A DNA stretch of 64,000 nt, from positions 85,912,626-85,976,625 of the forward strand of contig NC_092048.1 in NCBI RefSeq assembly GCF_003086295.3, written 5' to 3'. The DNA is from Arachis hypogaea. Lineage: Eukaryota; Streptophyta; Magnoliopsida; Fabales; Fabaceae. Numbering within the stretch: the stretch's first letter is position 1; each line of letters opens with the position of its first letter. A program made the translations under genes and the position numbers. Below, piece after piece: positions 1-11,696 of this stretch. The notes below the pieces were generated by a model. That model had not been told where the DNA came from, searched no databases, and saw only the letters and a program-made list of their open reading frames with translations.

Positions 1-124
1 ATCAACCTAAAGAAAACATAAAATAGCAATGGAAAATAAATAGATATAATTGAATAACATTAGGTTGCCTCCCAACAAGCGCATCTTTAATGTCAATAGC
101 TTGATAGTGAGCTCTCATGGAGCC
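1..124 (-). other. A1 sequence after the protease stop, with conserved GGGAGGCAACC block
   Basis: This non-coding stretch follows the A1 protease stop. About 62-106 (minus strand) matches the block at 47228-47272 in A2 and lies in the same place relative to the coding end as blocks in C (22451-22507) and D (39231-39272). The core on the minus strand reads GCGCTTGTTGGGAGGCAACC, here with one change in the GCGCTT part. Confidence 0.75.
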
Positions 125-1093
125 TCACAGAAAATCAGAGCAATGTTGGGGCCCCTCAACACCAAACTTAGAGTTTGGTTGTGGCCTCCCAACACCAAAC
201 TTAGAGTTTGAATGTGGGGGTTTTGTTTGACTCTGTACTGAGAGAAGCTTTTCATGCTTCCTCTCCATGTTTACAGAAGGAGAACCTTGAGTTCTGAATA
301 CAAGGTAGTCTTCATTCAACTGAAGGACTAACTCTCCTCTGTCAACATCAATCACTGCTTTTGCTGTGGCCAGGAAGGGTCTGCCTAGGATGATGGATTC
401 ATCCTCATCCTTCCCAATGTCTAGGATTATAAAATCAGCAGGGATGTAAAGGTTTTCAACCTTCACTAGCATGTCCTCTACTAGTCCATAAGCCTGTTTC
501 ATGGATTTGTCTGCCATCTCTAGTGAGATTCTTGCAGCTTATACCTCAAAGATTCTCAGTTTCTCCATTACAGAGAGGGGCATGAGGTTTATCCCTGACC
601 CCAGGTCACACAGAGCCTTCTCAAAGGTCATGGTGCCTATGGTACAAGGTATGAAGAATTTTTTGGGATCCAATTTCTTCGGAGGTAATGTCTGCCTCAT
701 TAATGCATTCAGTTCATTGGTTAACAAGGGGGGGTTCATCCTCCCAAGTCTCAGTACCAAATAACTCGGCATTCAGCTTTATGATTGCTCCTAGATACTT
801 AGCAACTTGCTCTTCAGTGATGTCTTCATCCTCTTCAGAGGAAGAGTATTCATCAGAGCTCATGAATGGTAGAAGGAGGTTCAATGGAATCTCTAGGGTC
901 TCTGTATGAGCCTCGGATTCCTTTTGTTCCTCAAAGGGGAACTCCTTTCTGTCCAGAGGACGTCCCATGAGGTCTTCCTTACTGGGATTCACGTCCTCCT
1001 CCTCCTCTGGGCATTCGGCCACACCAAGTAAGGTTATGGCCTTGCACTCTCTTGGGATTTTCTTCTATATTGCTTGGGAGAGTACTGGGAGGA
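125..1093 (-). pseudogene. A1 gag-protease, 3' half (protease region), decayed
   Basis: This is the second half of the A1 Gag-protease frame, read downward from the E1 insertion. It encodes an acidic linker (SSEEDED), then a retropepsin-like domain with the active-site sequence ALCDLGSG (LG instead of the usual SG or TG after the catalytic Asp) and the flap/beta motif ILGRPFLATA. It ends with copies of the pentapeptide SKFGV and stops at 125. Damage: one extra C in a C-run near 735 shifts the frame relative to A2, and a TAA replaces CAA at 539-541. The intact relative is A2 at 33103-35383. A protease would cleave the Gag polyprotein inside virus-like particles; this copy cannot make it whole. 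Confidence 0.87.
1089..1093 (+). repeat. Target site duplication of E1, left copy (GAGGA)
   Basis: GAGGA sits directly before the E1 LTR start TGATGAGCGG and recurs at 6371-6375 directly after the LTR end TGCACCA. It fixes both outer borders of E1. Confidence 0.93.
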
Positions 1094-2637
1094 TGATGAG
1101 CGGATAATTTATACGCTTTTTGACATTGATTTCAGTATGTTTTTAGTATATTTTAGTTAGTTTTATCATATTTTTATTAGTTTTTATTTAAAATTCACAT
1201 TTCTGGACTTTACTATGAGTTTGTGTGTTTTTCTGTGATTTCAGGTATTTTCTGGCTGAAATTGAGGGACCTGAGCAAAAATCTGATTCAGAGGCTGAAA
1301 AAGGACTACAGATGCTGTTGGATTCTGACCTCCCTGCACTTGAAGTGAATTTTCTGGAGCTACAGATGCCCCATTGGCACGCTCTCAATTGTGTTGGAAA
1401 GTAGACATTCTGGGCTTTCCATCAATATATAATAGTCCATACTTTTCCCGAGATTTGATGGCCCAAACCGGCGTTCCAAGTCAGCATAGAAATTCTGGCG
1501 TCAAAACGCCAGAACTGGCATAAAAGCTGGAGTTAAACGCCCAAACTGGCACAAAAGCTGGCGTTTAACTCCAAGAAAGGTCTCTACACATGAAAGCTTC
1601 AATGATCAGCCCAAGCACACACCAAGTTGGCCCCGGAAGTGGATTTTTACACTAAACACCCTAGCTTACTCATTTTCTGTAACCCTAGGTCACTAGTTGA
1701 TTATAAAAACCACTTTTAGTGATTCATTTGGGACCTCATGACACTCTACACGTTTCATATTGTATCTTCTACGGCATGAGTCTCTAAACCCCATGATTGG
1801 GGGTGAGGAGCTCTGCTGTGTTTCGATGAATTAATGCAATTACTACTGTTTTCCATTCTATCATGCTTGCTTCTATTCTAAGATATTCATTCGCACTTCA
1901 ACTTGACGAATGTGATGATTCATGATAATCATCATCATTCTCACCTATGAACGCGTGCCTAACAACCACCTCCGTTCTACATGCAATCAAGCTTGAATGT
2001 GTATCTCTTGGGTTTCTAATCTAAGATTGGAACCTTCATGGTATAGGCTAAAATTATTGGCGGCCATTCCTAAGATCTGGAAAGTCTAAACCTTGTCTGT
2101 GGTATTCTGAGTAGGATCTGGGAAGGGATGACTGTGACGAGCTTCAAACTCATGAGTGTTTGGCGTAGTGACAGACGCAAAAGGATCAATGGATCCTATT
2201 CCAACATGAGTGAGAACCGACAGATGATTAGCCGTGCGGTGACAGCGCATTTGGAACATTTTCACTGAGAGGACTGATGGTAGCCATTGACAACGGTGAT
2301 CCACCAACATACAGCTTGCCATGGAAGGAGCCTTGTGTGCATGAAGAAGAAGACAGTAGGAAAGCAGAGATTCAAAAGATGGAGCATCTCCAAAACCTTA
2401 ACTTGTTCTCCATTACTGCAAAACAAGTATTTATTTCATGTTCTTTTACTTTTTACAATTAAATCTGAGAATTATTGATATCCTGACTAAGAGTTACAAG
2501 ATAACCATAGCTTGCTTCAAGCCGACAATCTCCGTGGGATCGACCCTTACTCACGTAAGGTATTACTTGGACGACCTAGTACACTTGCTGGTTAGTTGTG
2601 CGGAGTTACAAAAGTGTGATTGTAATTTCGTGCACCA
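1094..2637 (+). repeat. E1 5' LTR (1,544 bp)
   Basis: It starts TGATGAGCGG and ends TGCACCA, six bases before the primer binding site. It carries imperfect GGCGTT/AACGCC motifs at about 1471-1570, some 150-200 bp upstream of a TATA box, so they lie in the expected U3 promoter region. One 30-bp motif unit here is missing from the 3' copy. Confidence 0.94.
1702..1708 (+). promoter_or_regulatory. Candidate TATA box of E1 5' LTR
   Basis: TATAAAA follows the palindrome motifs and precedes the R/U5-like part. The same position holds TATAAA in the 3' LTR (5435-5440), TATAAAT in A2 (30060-30066 and 54520-54526) and TATAAAA in F1 (57172-57178). Confidence 0.6.
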
Positions 2638-2643
2638 AGTTTT

Positions 2644-2661
2644 TGGCGCCGTTGTCGGGGA
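2644..2661 (+). other. E1 primer binding site, tRNA-Asp type
   Basis: TGGCGCCGTTGTCGGGGA differs at one base from the 18-nt complement of the 3' end of plant tRNA-Asp(GUC). Reverse transcription would be primed here. Confidence 0.88.
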
Positions 2662-3600
2662 TTGTTCGAGTTTGGACAACTGACGGTTTATCTTGATGCT
2701 TAGATTAGGAATAATTTATTTTTGTTGGTTTAGAGTCTTTTATTTGAGTTTAGTTTGATATTTTAAGTTTGGTGTCAATTGCATGCTTTTATTTTCTTCC
2801 AATTTTTTGAATTTGCATGTTCTTAGTTATTTCTTGATCTTTAAAAATTTTAAGTTTGGTGTGTTCTTTGTGTTTTCCTTTAAATTTTCGAAAATTTGTG
2901 TTTGATTTTCTAAAAATTTTAAGTTTGGTGTTTTTGTGCTTTCATTTACTTAAAAATTTTTCAAAAATTTGTTCTTGGTGTTCATCTTGATCTTCATAGT
3001 GTTCTTGGTGTTCATCTTGACATTCAAAGTTTTCTTGTTTGTTCTCTTTGCTTTGATCTAAAATTTCTAAGTTTAGTGTCATTTTGTTGTTTTTCTCTTT
3101 CCTCATTAAAATTCAAAAATCAAAAAAATATTTTTTTCCCTTATTTTACTCATAAATTTTGAAATTTTGCATTCAATTAGTCAAAGATTTTCAAAATCAT
3201 ATCTTTTTTTTAGTCAAGTCAAAATTCTAATTTCAAAAATTTATCTTTTCAAATCTTTTTCAAAAATCAAATCTTTTTAATTTCTTCAATCATATCTTTT
3301 TCAAAATAATTTTCAATCATATCTTTTTTATTGCTAATTCCAAAATCTTTTTAATTAATTTAGTTTTCAATTTGCTTTTATTTCATTTTCTTCTAATTTT
3401 TGAAAATCATATCCAGAATTTTTCAAATCTTTTTAATTAATTAGCCATTTTAGCATTCGAATTATTTATTTATCTTTTTACTTTTTCTCTTAATTTTTAA
3501 AACTTTTATTTTATTTTTTATTTATTTTGTTTTATTTTTTTCGGTTACTTTTAATTAAATAAAATAAAAAAAATTTCATATCAATTCCCTTTTCTCCATC
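2662..3600 (+). other. E1 untranslated leader, AT-rich
   Basis: No reading frame is supported here. The stretch is T-rich on the plus strand and repeats the motif AAGTTTGGTGT (near 2766, 2850 and 2921, with a variant near 3070) and short TCTTGGTGTTCATCTTGA units. The same composition and motifs occur in the leaders of A1, A2, C and F1. Confidence 0.75.
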
Positions 3601-4752
3601 ATGGGCATAAGTGGAAGTGAACAGTCCAGAAGGACTCTGGGGTCATATGCTAACCCCATTACAGCTGCATATGGGAGTAGCATCTGTATACCTCCCATCA
3701 AAGCAAGCAGTTTTAAGCTAAATCCTCAGCTCATTATCATGGTGCAGCAAAATTGCCAGTATTCCGGTATTCCACAGGTAGAACCTACTGAGTTTCTGGC
3801 ACAGTTCTTACAAATTGCTGACACATTATGTGATAAGAAAGTGGATCAGGATGTCGACAGATTATTACTTTTTCCATTCAAGCTAAGAGGTGGTTAAATA
3901 ACCAACCCACAGCAAGCATAAAAACCTGGAGACAGTTAATAGACAAATTCCTGAATCAATTCTACCCTCCAAAAAGGATGACACAGCTGAGGCTGGACAT
4001 CCAATACTTTAAACAAGAGGATCATGAATCCCTTTATAATGCCTGGGAAAGGTACAGAGGGATGCTAAGGAAATGCCCCTCTGAAATATTTTCAGAGTGG
4101 GTACAGTTAGACATCTTCTACTATGGGCTTACAGAAAAAGCTACGATGTCTCTAGACCACTCAGCTGGTGGATCTATACACATGAGGAAGACGATTGAAG
4201 AGGCTCAAGAACTCATAGATACAGTTTCTAGAAATCAACATTTGTACTCCAGTAGTGAGTCCTCCATAAAAGAAGAGGCTAGGGTAGTAACTACTGATCC
4301 TAATCCTCAAGAACAGATCATTGAACTTAATCAGCAATTACTCCTTATGACAAAACAATTAGCAGAATTTAAAGAGATGCTCCAAGACAATAAAAATGCT
4401 AACAAGAATATGGAAGCACAATTGAATCAGACAAGACAGCAGCTATATAAACAGATAACAGAAGAATGCCAAGCTGTTCAATTAAGGAGCGGGAAGACAT
4501 TGAATAAATTAGCTCAAAGTAGCAGAAAGCCAAGAAAGGAACAACTGATAGAGGATGACCAAACCACTGCCCAAAATCCCTCTGAGGATAGCAAGAGCCC
4601 AGAGAGGAATAATTCTGGCATTTAAACACCAGAAAAGGGTGAAAGATTGGCGTTAAACGCCCAGTGGATGCCCACTTCTGGCGTTCAAACGCCAGAAAAG
4701 GGAGAAAAGTTAGCGTTAAACACCCATTCCCTACCCAGTTTCTGGCGTTCAA
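3601..4752 (+). pseudogene. E1 gag, frameshifted and 3' truncated
   Basis: The ATG at 3601 starts a Gag protein matching F1 gag (59333). The frame breaks near 3880, where about 14 bp are missing compared with F1, and resumes to 4625. The Gag core is recognisable (WERYRGMLRKCP, DIFYYGL, SLDHSAGGS), followed by a Gln/Lys-rich coiled-coil-like stretch. A CAA-to-TAA change ends it at 4623-4625, directly inside the GGCGTTnAACGCC array that in F1 is still translated. The array continues to about 4752, where sequence jumps to the 3' tail. No CCHC zinc knuckle is visible. Gag would form the particle shell; this copy is dead. Confidence 0.88.
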
Positions 4753-4856
4753 ACGATCTTCATAGATGTTTTTGGAATTTATTGTATATTCTCTTCTTTT
4801 TATCCTATTTGATTTTCAGTTGCTTGGGGACAAGCAACAATTTAAGTTTGGTGTTG
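4753..4856 (+). other. E1 3' tail with hairpin and polypurine-position motif
   Basis: The tail matches the last part of A2 (53830-53919). It holds a hairpin with stem TTGCTTG (4820-4826), loop GGGA and stem CAAGCAA (4831-4837), then TTTAAGTTTGGTGTTG (4841-4856) abutting the LTR. This is where a polypurine tract is expected, but the sequence is not a pure purine run. Confidence 0.75.
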
Positions 4857-6370
4857 TGATAAGCGGATAATTTATACACTTTTTGACATTGTTTTCAGTA
4901 TATTTTTAATATATTTTAGTTAGTTTTTATCATATTTTTATTAGTTTTTATTTAAAATTCACCTTTTTGGACTTTACTATGAGTTTGTGTGTTTTTCTGT
5001 AATTTCAGGTATTTTCTGGCTGAAATTGAGGGACTTGAGCAAAAATCTGATTTAGAGGCTGAAAAAGGACTACAGATGCTGTTGGATTCTGACCTCCCTG
5101 CACTCGAAGTGGATTTTCTGGAGCTACAGAAGCCCAATTGGCACGCTCTCAATTGCGTTGGAAAGTAGACATCCTGAGCTTTCCAGCAATATATAATAGT
5201 TTATACTTCGCCCGAGATTTAATGGCCCAAACTGGCGTTCCAAGTCAGCATAGAAATTCTGGCGTCAAAACGCCAGAACTCGCACAAAAGCTGGTGTTTA
5301 ACTCCAAGAAAAGTCTCTACACATGAAAGCTTCAATGCTCAGCCCAAGCACACACCAAGTGGGCCCCGGAAGTGGATTTTTACCTTAAACACCCTAGCTT
5401 ACTCATTTTCTATAACCCTAGGTCACTAGTTGATTATAAAAACCACTTTTAGTGATTCATTTGGGACCTCATGACACTCTACACATTTCATATTGTATCT
5501 TCTATGGCATGAGTCTCTAAACCCCATGGTTGGGGGTGAGGAGCTCTGCTGTGTTTCGATGAATTAATGCAATTACTACTGTTTTCCATTCTATCACGCT
5601 TGCTTCTATTCTAAGATATTCATTCGCACTTCAACCTGACAAATGTGATGATCCGTGACAATCATCATCATTCTCACCTATGAACGTGTGCCTGACAACC
5701 ACCTCCGTTCTACATGCAATCAAGCTTGAATGTGTATCTCTTCGGTTTCTAACCTAAGATTGGAACCTTCGTGGTATAGGCTAGAATTATTGGCGGCCAT
5801 TCCTGAGATCCGGAAAGTCTAAACCTTGTTTATGGTATTCCGAGTAGGATCTGGGAAGGGATGACTGTGACGAGCTTCAAACTCACGAGTGTTGGGCATA
5901 GTGACAGACGCAAAAGGATCAATGGATTCTATTCCAACATGAGTGAGAACCGACAGATGATTAGCCATGCGGTGACAGCGCATTTGGAACATTTTCACTG
6001 AGAGGACGGATGGTAGCCATTGACAACGGTGATCCACCAATATACAGCTTGCCATGGAAGGAGCCTTGTGTGCATGAAGAAGAAGATAGTAGGAAAGCAG
6101 AGATTCAGAAGATGGAGCATCTCCAAAACCTCAACCTGTTCTCCATTACTGCAAAACAAGTATTTATTTCATGTTCTTTTACTTTTTACAATTAAATCTG
6201 AGAATTATTGATATCCTGACTAAGAGTTACAAGATAACCATAGCTTGTTTCAAGTCGACAATCTCCGTGGGATCGACCCTTACTCACGTAAGGTACTACT
6301 TGGACGACCCAGTGCACTTGCTGGTTAGTTGTGCGGAGTTACAAAAGTGTGATTGTAATTTCGTGCACCA
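4857..6370 (+). repeat. E1 3' LTR (1,514 bp)
   Basis: It starts TGATAAGCGG (one change from the 5' copy) and ends TGCACCA at the GAGGA duplication. It lacks one 30-bp palindrome-array unit that the 5' LTR has. Confidence 0.94.
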
Positions 6371-6375
6371 GAGGA
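6371..6375 (+). repeat. Target site duplication of E1, right copy (GAGGA)
   Basis: It matches 1089-1093. Beyond it the A1 gag sequence resumes, which confirms the nesting. Confidence 0.93.
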
Positions 6376-7712
6376 GTTTTAGTAATCTTCTTACTCAGCT
6401 GACCCACCTGTGCCTCTAAAGTTCTAATGGAGGACCTTGTTTTATTCATAAAACTTAGGGTGGTCTTGGATAGAGCAGAGACTATGGTTGCCAGGCCAGA
6501 ATGGCTCTGTTCCGAATTCTCTGTCTGTTGCTAAGAAGATGATGGAAAAGGCTTGCTATTGCTAAACCTATTTCTTTCACCATTATTATTGAAGCTTTGT
6601 TGAGGCTTCTGTTGGTCCTTCCATGAGAAATTTGGATGATTTCTCCATGAAGGATTATAGGTGTTTCCATAGGGTTCTCCCATGTAATTCACCTTTGCTA
6701 TTATAGGGTTCTCAGGATCATAAGCTTCTTCTTCAGAAGATGCTTCTTTAGTACTGTTAGATGTAGCTTGCAATCCATTCAGACTCTGAGAAATCATATT
6801 GACTTGCTGAGTCAATATTTTGTTCTGAGCCAATATGGCATTCAGAGTATCAATTTCAAGAACTCCCTTCTTCTGAGGCGTCGCATTGTTCACAGGATTC
6901 CTCTCAGAGGTGTACATGAACTGGTTATTTGCAACCATTTCAATAAGTTCCTGAGCTTCTACAGGGGTTTTCACGTGAAGAGATCCTCCTGCAGAATGGT
7001 CCAATGACATTTTTGACAACTCAGACAGACCATCATAGAATATACTTATGATGCTCTATTCTGGAAGCATGTTAGTAGGACACATTTTGATCAATTGCTT
7101 GTATCTTTCCCAAGCTTCATAGAGGGATTCTCCTTCCTTCTGTCTGAAGGTTTGGATTTCCACTCTAAGCTTGCTCATCTTTTGAAGTGGAAAGAATTTG
7201 GCCAGGAAAGCACTGACCAGCTTATCCCAAGAGTTCAGGCTATCCTTAGGTTGTGAATCCAACCATGTTCTAGCTCTGTCTCTTACATCAAAAGGGAAAA
7301 GCATAAGCCTGTAGACCTCAGGATCAACTCCATTGGTCTTGACAGTGTCACAGATTTACAAGAATTTAGCTAAAAACTGATGAGGATCTTCCATTGGAAG
7401 TCCATGAAACTTGCAATTCTGCTGCATTAGAGAAACCAATTGAGGCTTAAGCTCAAAATTGTTTGCTTCAATTGCAGGGAGTGAGATGCTTCTTCCATAG
7501 AAGTTGGAAGAGGGTGCAATAAAGTCACCAAGCATCTTCCTTGCATCTCCACCATTGTTATTAGGTTCGGCCATGTCTCCTTCTTTTTCGAAAATTTCTG
7601 TCAGGTTCTCTCCAGAGAGTTGTGCTTTAGCTTCCCTTAGCTTCCTCTTCAGAGTCCTTTCAGGTTCAGGATCAGCTTCAACAAGAATGTTCTTATCCTT
7701 GTTCCTGCTCAT
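6371..7712 (-). pseudogene. A1 gag, 5' half, with three nonsense codons
   Basis: The Gag start is the ATG at 7712 (MSRNKDKN), supported by the same start in A2 at 33103. One frame runs to the E1 insertion with stops at 7356-7358 (TAA, Gln in A2), 7056-7058 (TAG, Trp in A2) and 6531-6533 (TAG, Gln in A2). All fit C-to-T or G-to-A changes. The Gag core shows RTWLDSQPKDS, SLYEAWERYK and SLDHSAGGS, then a segment with YNPSWRNHPNFSW in place of a zinc knuckle. The remainder continues at 1093 on the other side of E1. Confidence 0.9.
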
Positions 7713-9683
7713 ATGAAAAAGAAGAGAACAAAAAAGAAAATATGGAATCCTCTATGTCACAGTATAGAGATTCCTTATGTGAGTATAAGAAGAGAAGAAT
7801 AGAAGGAGGAGAAGAGAAAAACTCGAACACAGAGAAGAAGATGGGGTTCGAATTATGAGTAGAAGAGAAGTGTTAGTAGATAAATAAATAAATAGAAGGA
7901 GATGAAAGAGGGGAGATTTTGAATTTAATTTAAACTAAAAGGAAAAATATTTTTGTTTTTATTTTAAAATTTAGTTAGAATTCGAAAATTAAAAAGAGAA
8001 ATAAAATTAAAATTAAAATTTGAAACAATTAGTTAATTAAAAATAATTTTAATAAAGTGGATAGGAGTTTTCGAAAATTAGAGAGAGAAAATTAGTTAGG
8101 TAGTTTTGAAAAATATATGATTGAAATAGAAAACTTTTAAAAATAAACCAAAAAGTCAAGTAGTTAATTGAAAAAGATTTGAAAATCAAATTTGAAAGGG
8201 TGAGAAGTTAGAAAAGATTTTGAAATTGATTTTGAAAAAGATATGATTGAAATTGAAAAAGATATGGTTGAAAATCATTTTGAAAAAGATTTGAATTGGA
8301 AATTAAAGAGATTTGATTTTGAAAGTTGAAATTGATTACTTGACTAACAAGAAACTAAAAGATATGATTCTAAAATTTAAAGATTGAACCTTTCTTAATA
8401 GGCAAGTAACAAACTCAAAAAATTTTTTGAATCAATCACATTAATTGTTAGTAAAGATTTTGAAAAATATGGAATAAAATAAGAAAAAGATTTTTGAAAA
8501 TCAATTTGAATTTTCGAAAATATGAAAGAAATAATGAAAAGGATTCGATTTTTAAAAAAAGATTTGAAAAAGATAGAATTTTTAAATTGAAAATTTGATT
8601 TGACTCATAAGAAACAACTAAATTTTGAAAATTTTTTGAAAAAGTCAACTCAAATATTTGAAATTTATGAGAAGAAAAAGGGAAAGATATTTTTTTATTT
8701 TTTGAATTTTTAATGAAGAGAGAGAAAAAAGGAAAGATATCATTTTTATGTTTTTCTCTTTTTCTATTAAACAACAAAAATGAAACACACATAAAAATTT
8801 AAGATCAAAATAAAAATGCATGCAAGAACACCTTGAATGTCAAGATGAACACCAAGAACACTTTGAAGATCAAGATGAACATCAAGACTTATTTTTGAAA
8901 ATTTTTAAGAAAAGAAGAAAAAATGCAAGACACCAAACTTAGAAATTTTCAAACTTTAGACACTAACAAATTGAAAATGCATATAAAAAACAAGAAAAGA
9001 CACAAAACATAAAAATGCAAAGATCAAACAAAGAAGATCATCAAGAACAACTTGAAGATCATGAAGAATAGTTCCATGCAGGTGTTCTTCGAAAATTTTA
9101 AGAAAAGTTAAAAAGATGCAATTGACACCAAACTTACAATTTGACACTAGACTCAAACAATAAACACAATTATTTTTGGTTTTATGATTTTATTAATTTT
9201 TTTATTTTTCAAAAATTAATTGGAAAAAGAAAAATAAGGATTTCAAAATTTCTAATGAGAATTCCAGGAATCATGCAATGTTAGTCTAAAACTCCGGTTC
9301 AGGAATTAGACATGGCTTACTAGCCAGCCAAGCTTTCAGTGAAAGCTCCGGTCCAAAACACTAGACATGGCCAATGGCCAGCCAAGCTTTAGCAGATCAT
9401 TACATTCAACAGCAAGATTGATAGAAATCAACAAGCTCTTGTGATGATAAGTTGAAACCTCGGTCCAAAATATAAGACATGGCTTCACAGCCATCCAGAC
9501 TTCAACAGATCATCATAAAACTCTAGAATTCATTCTTAAAAATTCTAAAGACATAGAATAAATTATTTTTTTTTGAAAAATTGTTTTTCGAAAATAAAAA
9601 AATAAAAACAAAAGCTTAAAATTAAAATAAAATTACCTAATCTGAGCAACAAGATGAACCGTCAGTTGTCCAAACACGAACAA
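7713..9683 (-). other. A1 untranslated leader, about 2 kb, AT-rich
   Basis: No coding frame is supported. On the minus strand it is T-rich with AAGTTTGGTGT motifs (near 8930 and 9127), repeated TGTTCTTGGTGTTCATCTTG units (about 8825-8890), and three imperfect copies of a segment containing AAGCTTGGCTGGCCA and GCCATGTCT (about 9300-9510). The A2 leader (31155-33102) has the same arrangement. Confidence 0.75.
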
Positions 9684-9701
9684 TCCCCGGCAACGGCGCC
9701 A
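9684..9701 (-). other. A1 primer binding site, perfect tRNA-Asp match
   Basis: The minus strand reads TGGCGCCGTTGCCGGGGA, which complements all 18 bases of the plant tRNA-Asp(GUC) 3' end as I know it. It lies six bases inside the LTR end. Confidence 0.9.
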
Positions 9702-9707
9702 AAAACA

Positions 9708-11362
9708 TGGTGCACGAAATTGTGATCTCTAGCAACGGCGCCAAAAACTTAGTACGCACGTTTATAATCTCAAATTCTTTTTCACAACTCCGATACAACT
9801 AACCAGCAAGTGCACTGGGTCATCCAAGTAATAAACCTTACGTGAGTAAGGGTCGATCCCACGGAGATTGTCGGCTTGAAGCAAGCTATGGTCATCTTTG
9901 TAAATCTCAGTCAGGCAGATTCAAATGGTTATGAGATTTTAATAATTATGATATAAAATATAAAATAGGATAGAGATACTTATGCAATTCATTGGTCAGA
10001 ATTTCAGATAAGCGTATGGAGATGCTTTGTTCCTTCTGAACCTCTGCTTTCCTACTGCTTTCATCCAATCATTCATACTCCTTTCCATGGCAAGTTGTAT
10101 GTTGGGCATCACCGTTGTCAATGGCTACTTCCCATCCTCTCAGTGAAAATGGTCCAAATGCGCTGTCACCACACGGCTAATCATCTGTCGGTTCTCGATC
10201 ATGTTGGAATAGGATCCATTGATCCTTTTGCATCTGTCACACGCCCAACACTCGCGAGTTTGAAGCTCGTCACAGTCATCCCATCCCAAATCCTACTCGG
10301 AATACCACAGACAAGGTTTAGACTTTCCGGATCTCAATAATGGCCGCCAATAATTCTAGCTTATACCACGAAGACTCCGATCTTTCGGAATGGAGGCTAA
10401 GAGATAAACGCTCAATCCAAGGTAGAACGGAAGTGGTTGTCAGGCACGCGTTCATAAGTTGAGAATGGTGATGAGTGTCACGGATCATCACATTCATCAT
10501 GTTGAAGTGCAAGCGAATATCTTAGAATAGGAATAAGCTTGAATTGAATAAGAAAACAATAGTACTTTGCATTAATTCATGAGGAACAGCAGAGCTCCAC
10601 ACCTTAATCTATGGTGTGTAGAAACTCTGCCGTTGAAAATACATAAGTGATGAAGGTTCAGGCATGGCCGAATGGCCAGCCCCCTAAACGTGATCTTCGA
10701 ACATAAAATTATTCAAAGACTAACCAGAGATGTGAAATAAATCACTAAAAGTAGTTTTTATACTAAACTAGTAGCTAGGGTTACATAAGATAAGTAAATG
10801 ATGTAGAAATCCACTTTCGGGCCCACTTGGTGTGTGCTTGGGCTGAGCATTAAGCTTTCATATGTAAAGACTCTTTTTTGAGTTAAACACCAGGTTGAAG
10901 CCTGTTTCTGGCGTTTAACTCTTATTTGCAACCTGTTTCTGGCGTTTAACTCCAGAATAGGGCAGGGAGTTGGCGTTTGAACGCCAGTTTGCATCGTCAA
11001 AACTCGTGCAAAGTATGGACTATTATATATTTCTGGAAAGCCTTGGATGTCTACTTTCCAACGCAATTGAGAGCACACCAATTGGGTTTCTGTAGCTCCA
11101 GAAAATCCACTTCGAGTTCAGGGAGGTCAGAATCCAACAGCATCTGCAGTCCTTCTTCAGCCTCTGAATCAGATTTTTGCTCAAGTCCCTTAATTTCAGC
11201 CAGAAATTACCTGAAATCACAAAAAAACACACAAACTCATAGTAAAGTCCAGAAATGTGATTTTTATTTAAAAACTAATAAAAATATACTAAAAACTAAC
11301 TAAATCATACTAAAAACTATGTAAAAACAATGCCAAAAAGCGTATAAATTATCCGCTCATCA
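9708..11362 (-). repeat. A1 5' LTR (1,655 bp) with an internal primer-site copy
   Basis: On the minus strand it runs from TGATGAGCGG (11362) to GTGCACCA (9708). GGCGTTnAAC motifs lie at about 10907-10990, followed by TATAAAA at 10756-10762. Near its 3' end (9726-9743) is a second primer-site-like sequence matching the tRNA-Asp complement at 15 of 18 positions. Both A2 LTRs have the same internal copy. Confidence 0.92.
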
Positions 11363-11696
11363 ACGACCTCTCAAGAAAGGCATTAATCACATACAGCCTG
11401 CCATAGAAGAAGTCATTCACAATTGAAGAAGACAGTAAGACCAGAGTTAATCCAGATGGACAAAGCAACACCAAGCCTCATCCATCTAGGTTTTAAGATT
11501 ATCATTGTAAACAATCAAACAGCATTTAAACAAATCCAACAACTCTTCTATCTACCTGACTAAGACTTGCAAGATAACCATAGCTTGCTTCAAACCACAA
11601 TCCTCGTGGGATCGACCCTGACTCGCTCAGTTATTACTTGGACGACCTAGTGCACTTGCTGGTACAGTTGTACGAAGTGTGGGGATTCGTGCACCA
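11363..11696 (+). repeat. LTR fragment (3' part of a related LTR), plus strand
   Basis: The segment resembles the R/U5 end of the TGATGAGCGG-type LTRs: it shares the TAACCATAGCTTGCTTCAAA stretch, the CGTGGGATCGACC stretch and the terminal GTGCACCA. Its 5' part is missing because A1 begins at 11362. No matching internal region follows it, so it is either a truncated solo LTR or an element end. Confidence 0.75.

Larger units (their letters stand above)
1094..6370 (+). mobile_element. Element E1: internally deleted LTR retrotransposon nested in A1
   Basis: The element is 5,277 bp with 5' LTR (1094-2637), tRNA-Asp primer site, leader, a damaged gag, a short 3' tail and a 3' LTR (4857-6370), bounded by a GAGGA duplication. 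Everything from the end of gag to about 100 bp before the 3' LTR is missing, so protease, RT, RNase H, integrase and ORF2 are absent. It must have moved by using enzymes of a related element. I counted roughly 65-70 differences by eye between its LTRs (about 4.4%), plus a 30-bp unit present only in the 5' LTR. Confidence 0.93.
1..11362 (-). mobile_element. Element A1: non-autonomous gag-protease LTR retrotransposon, 5' portion, interrupted by E1
   Basis: Reading on the minus strand from 11362 there is an LTR, a primer binding site, an AT-rich leader, then gag and protease; the element leaves the window at position 1. After the protease stop the sequence passes directly into a short conserved non-coding block, with no reverse transcriptase or integrase, exactly as in A2. 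E1 is inserted at 1094-6370, and removing it with one TSD copy rejoins the gag frame. Family placement (Ty3/gypsy, Athila/Tat-like) rests on the tRNA-Asp primer site and the Gag and protease motifs. The 3' end and second LTR lie outside the window. Confidence 0.88.

Noticed and set aside
2277..2683. Overlapping small frames at LTR ends, repeated in E1, A2 and F1
   Set aside because: They recur only because the LTRs repeat; the frames overlap each other, cross the LTR border and have no conserved start.
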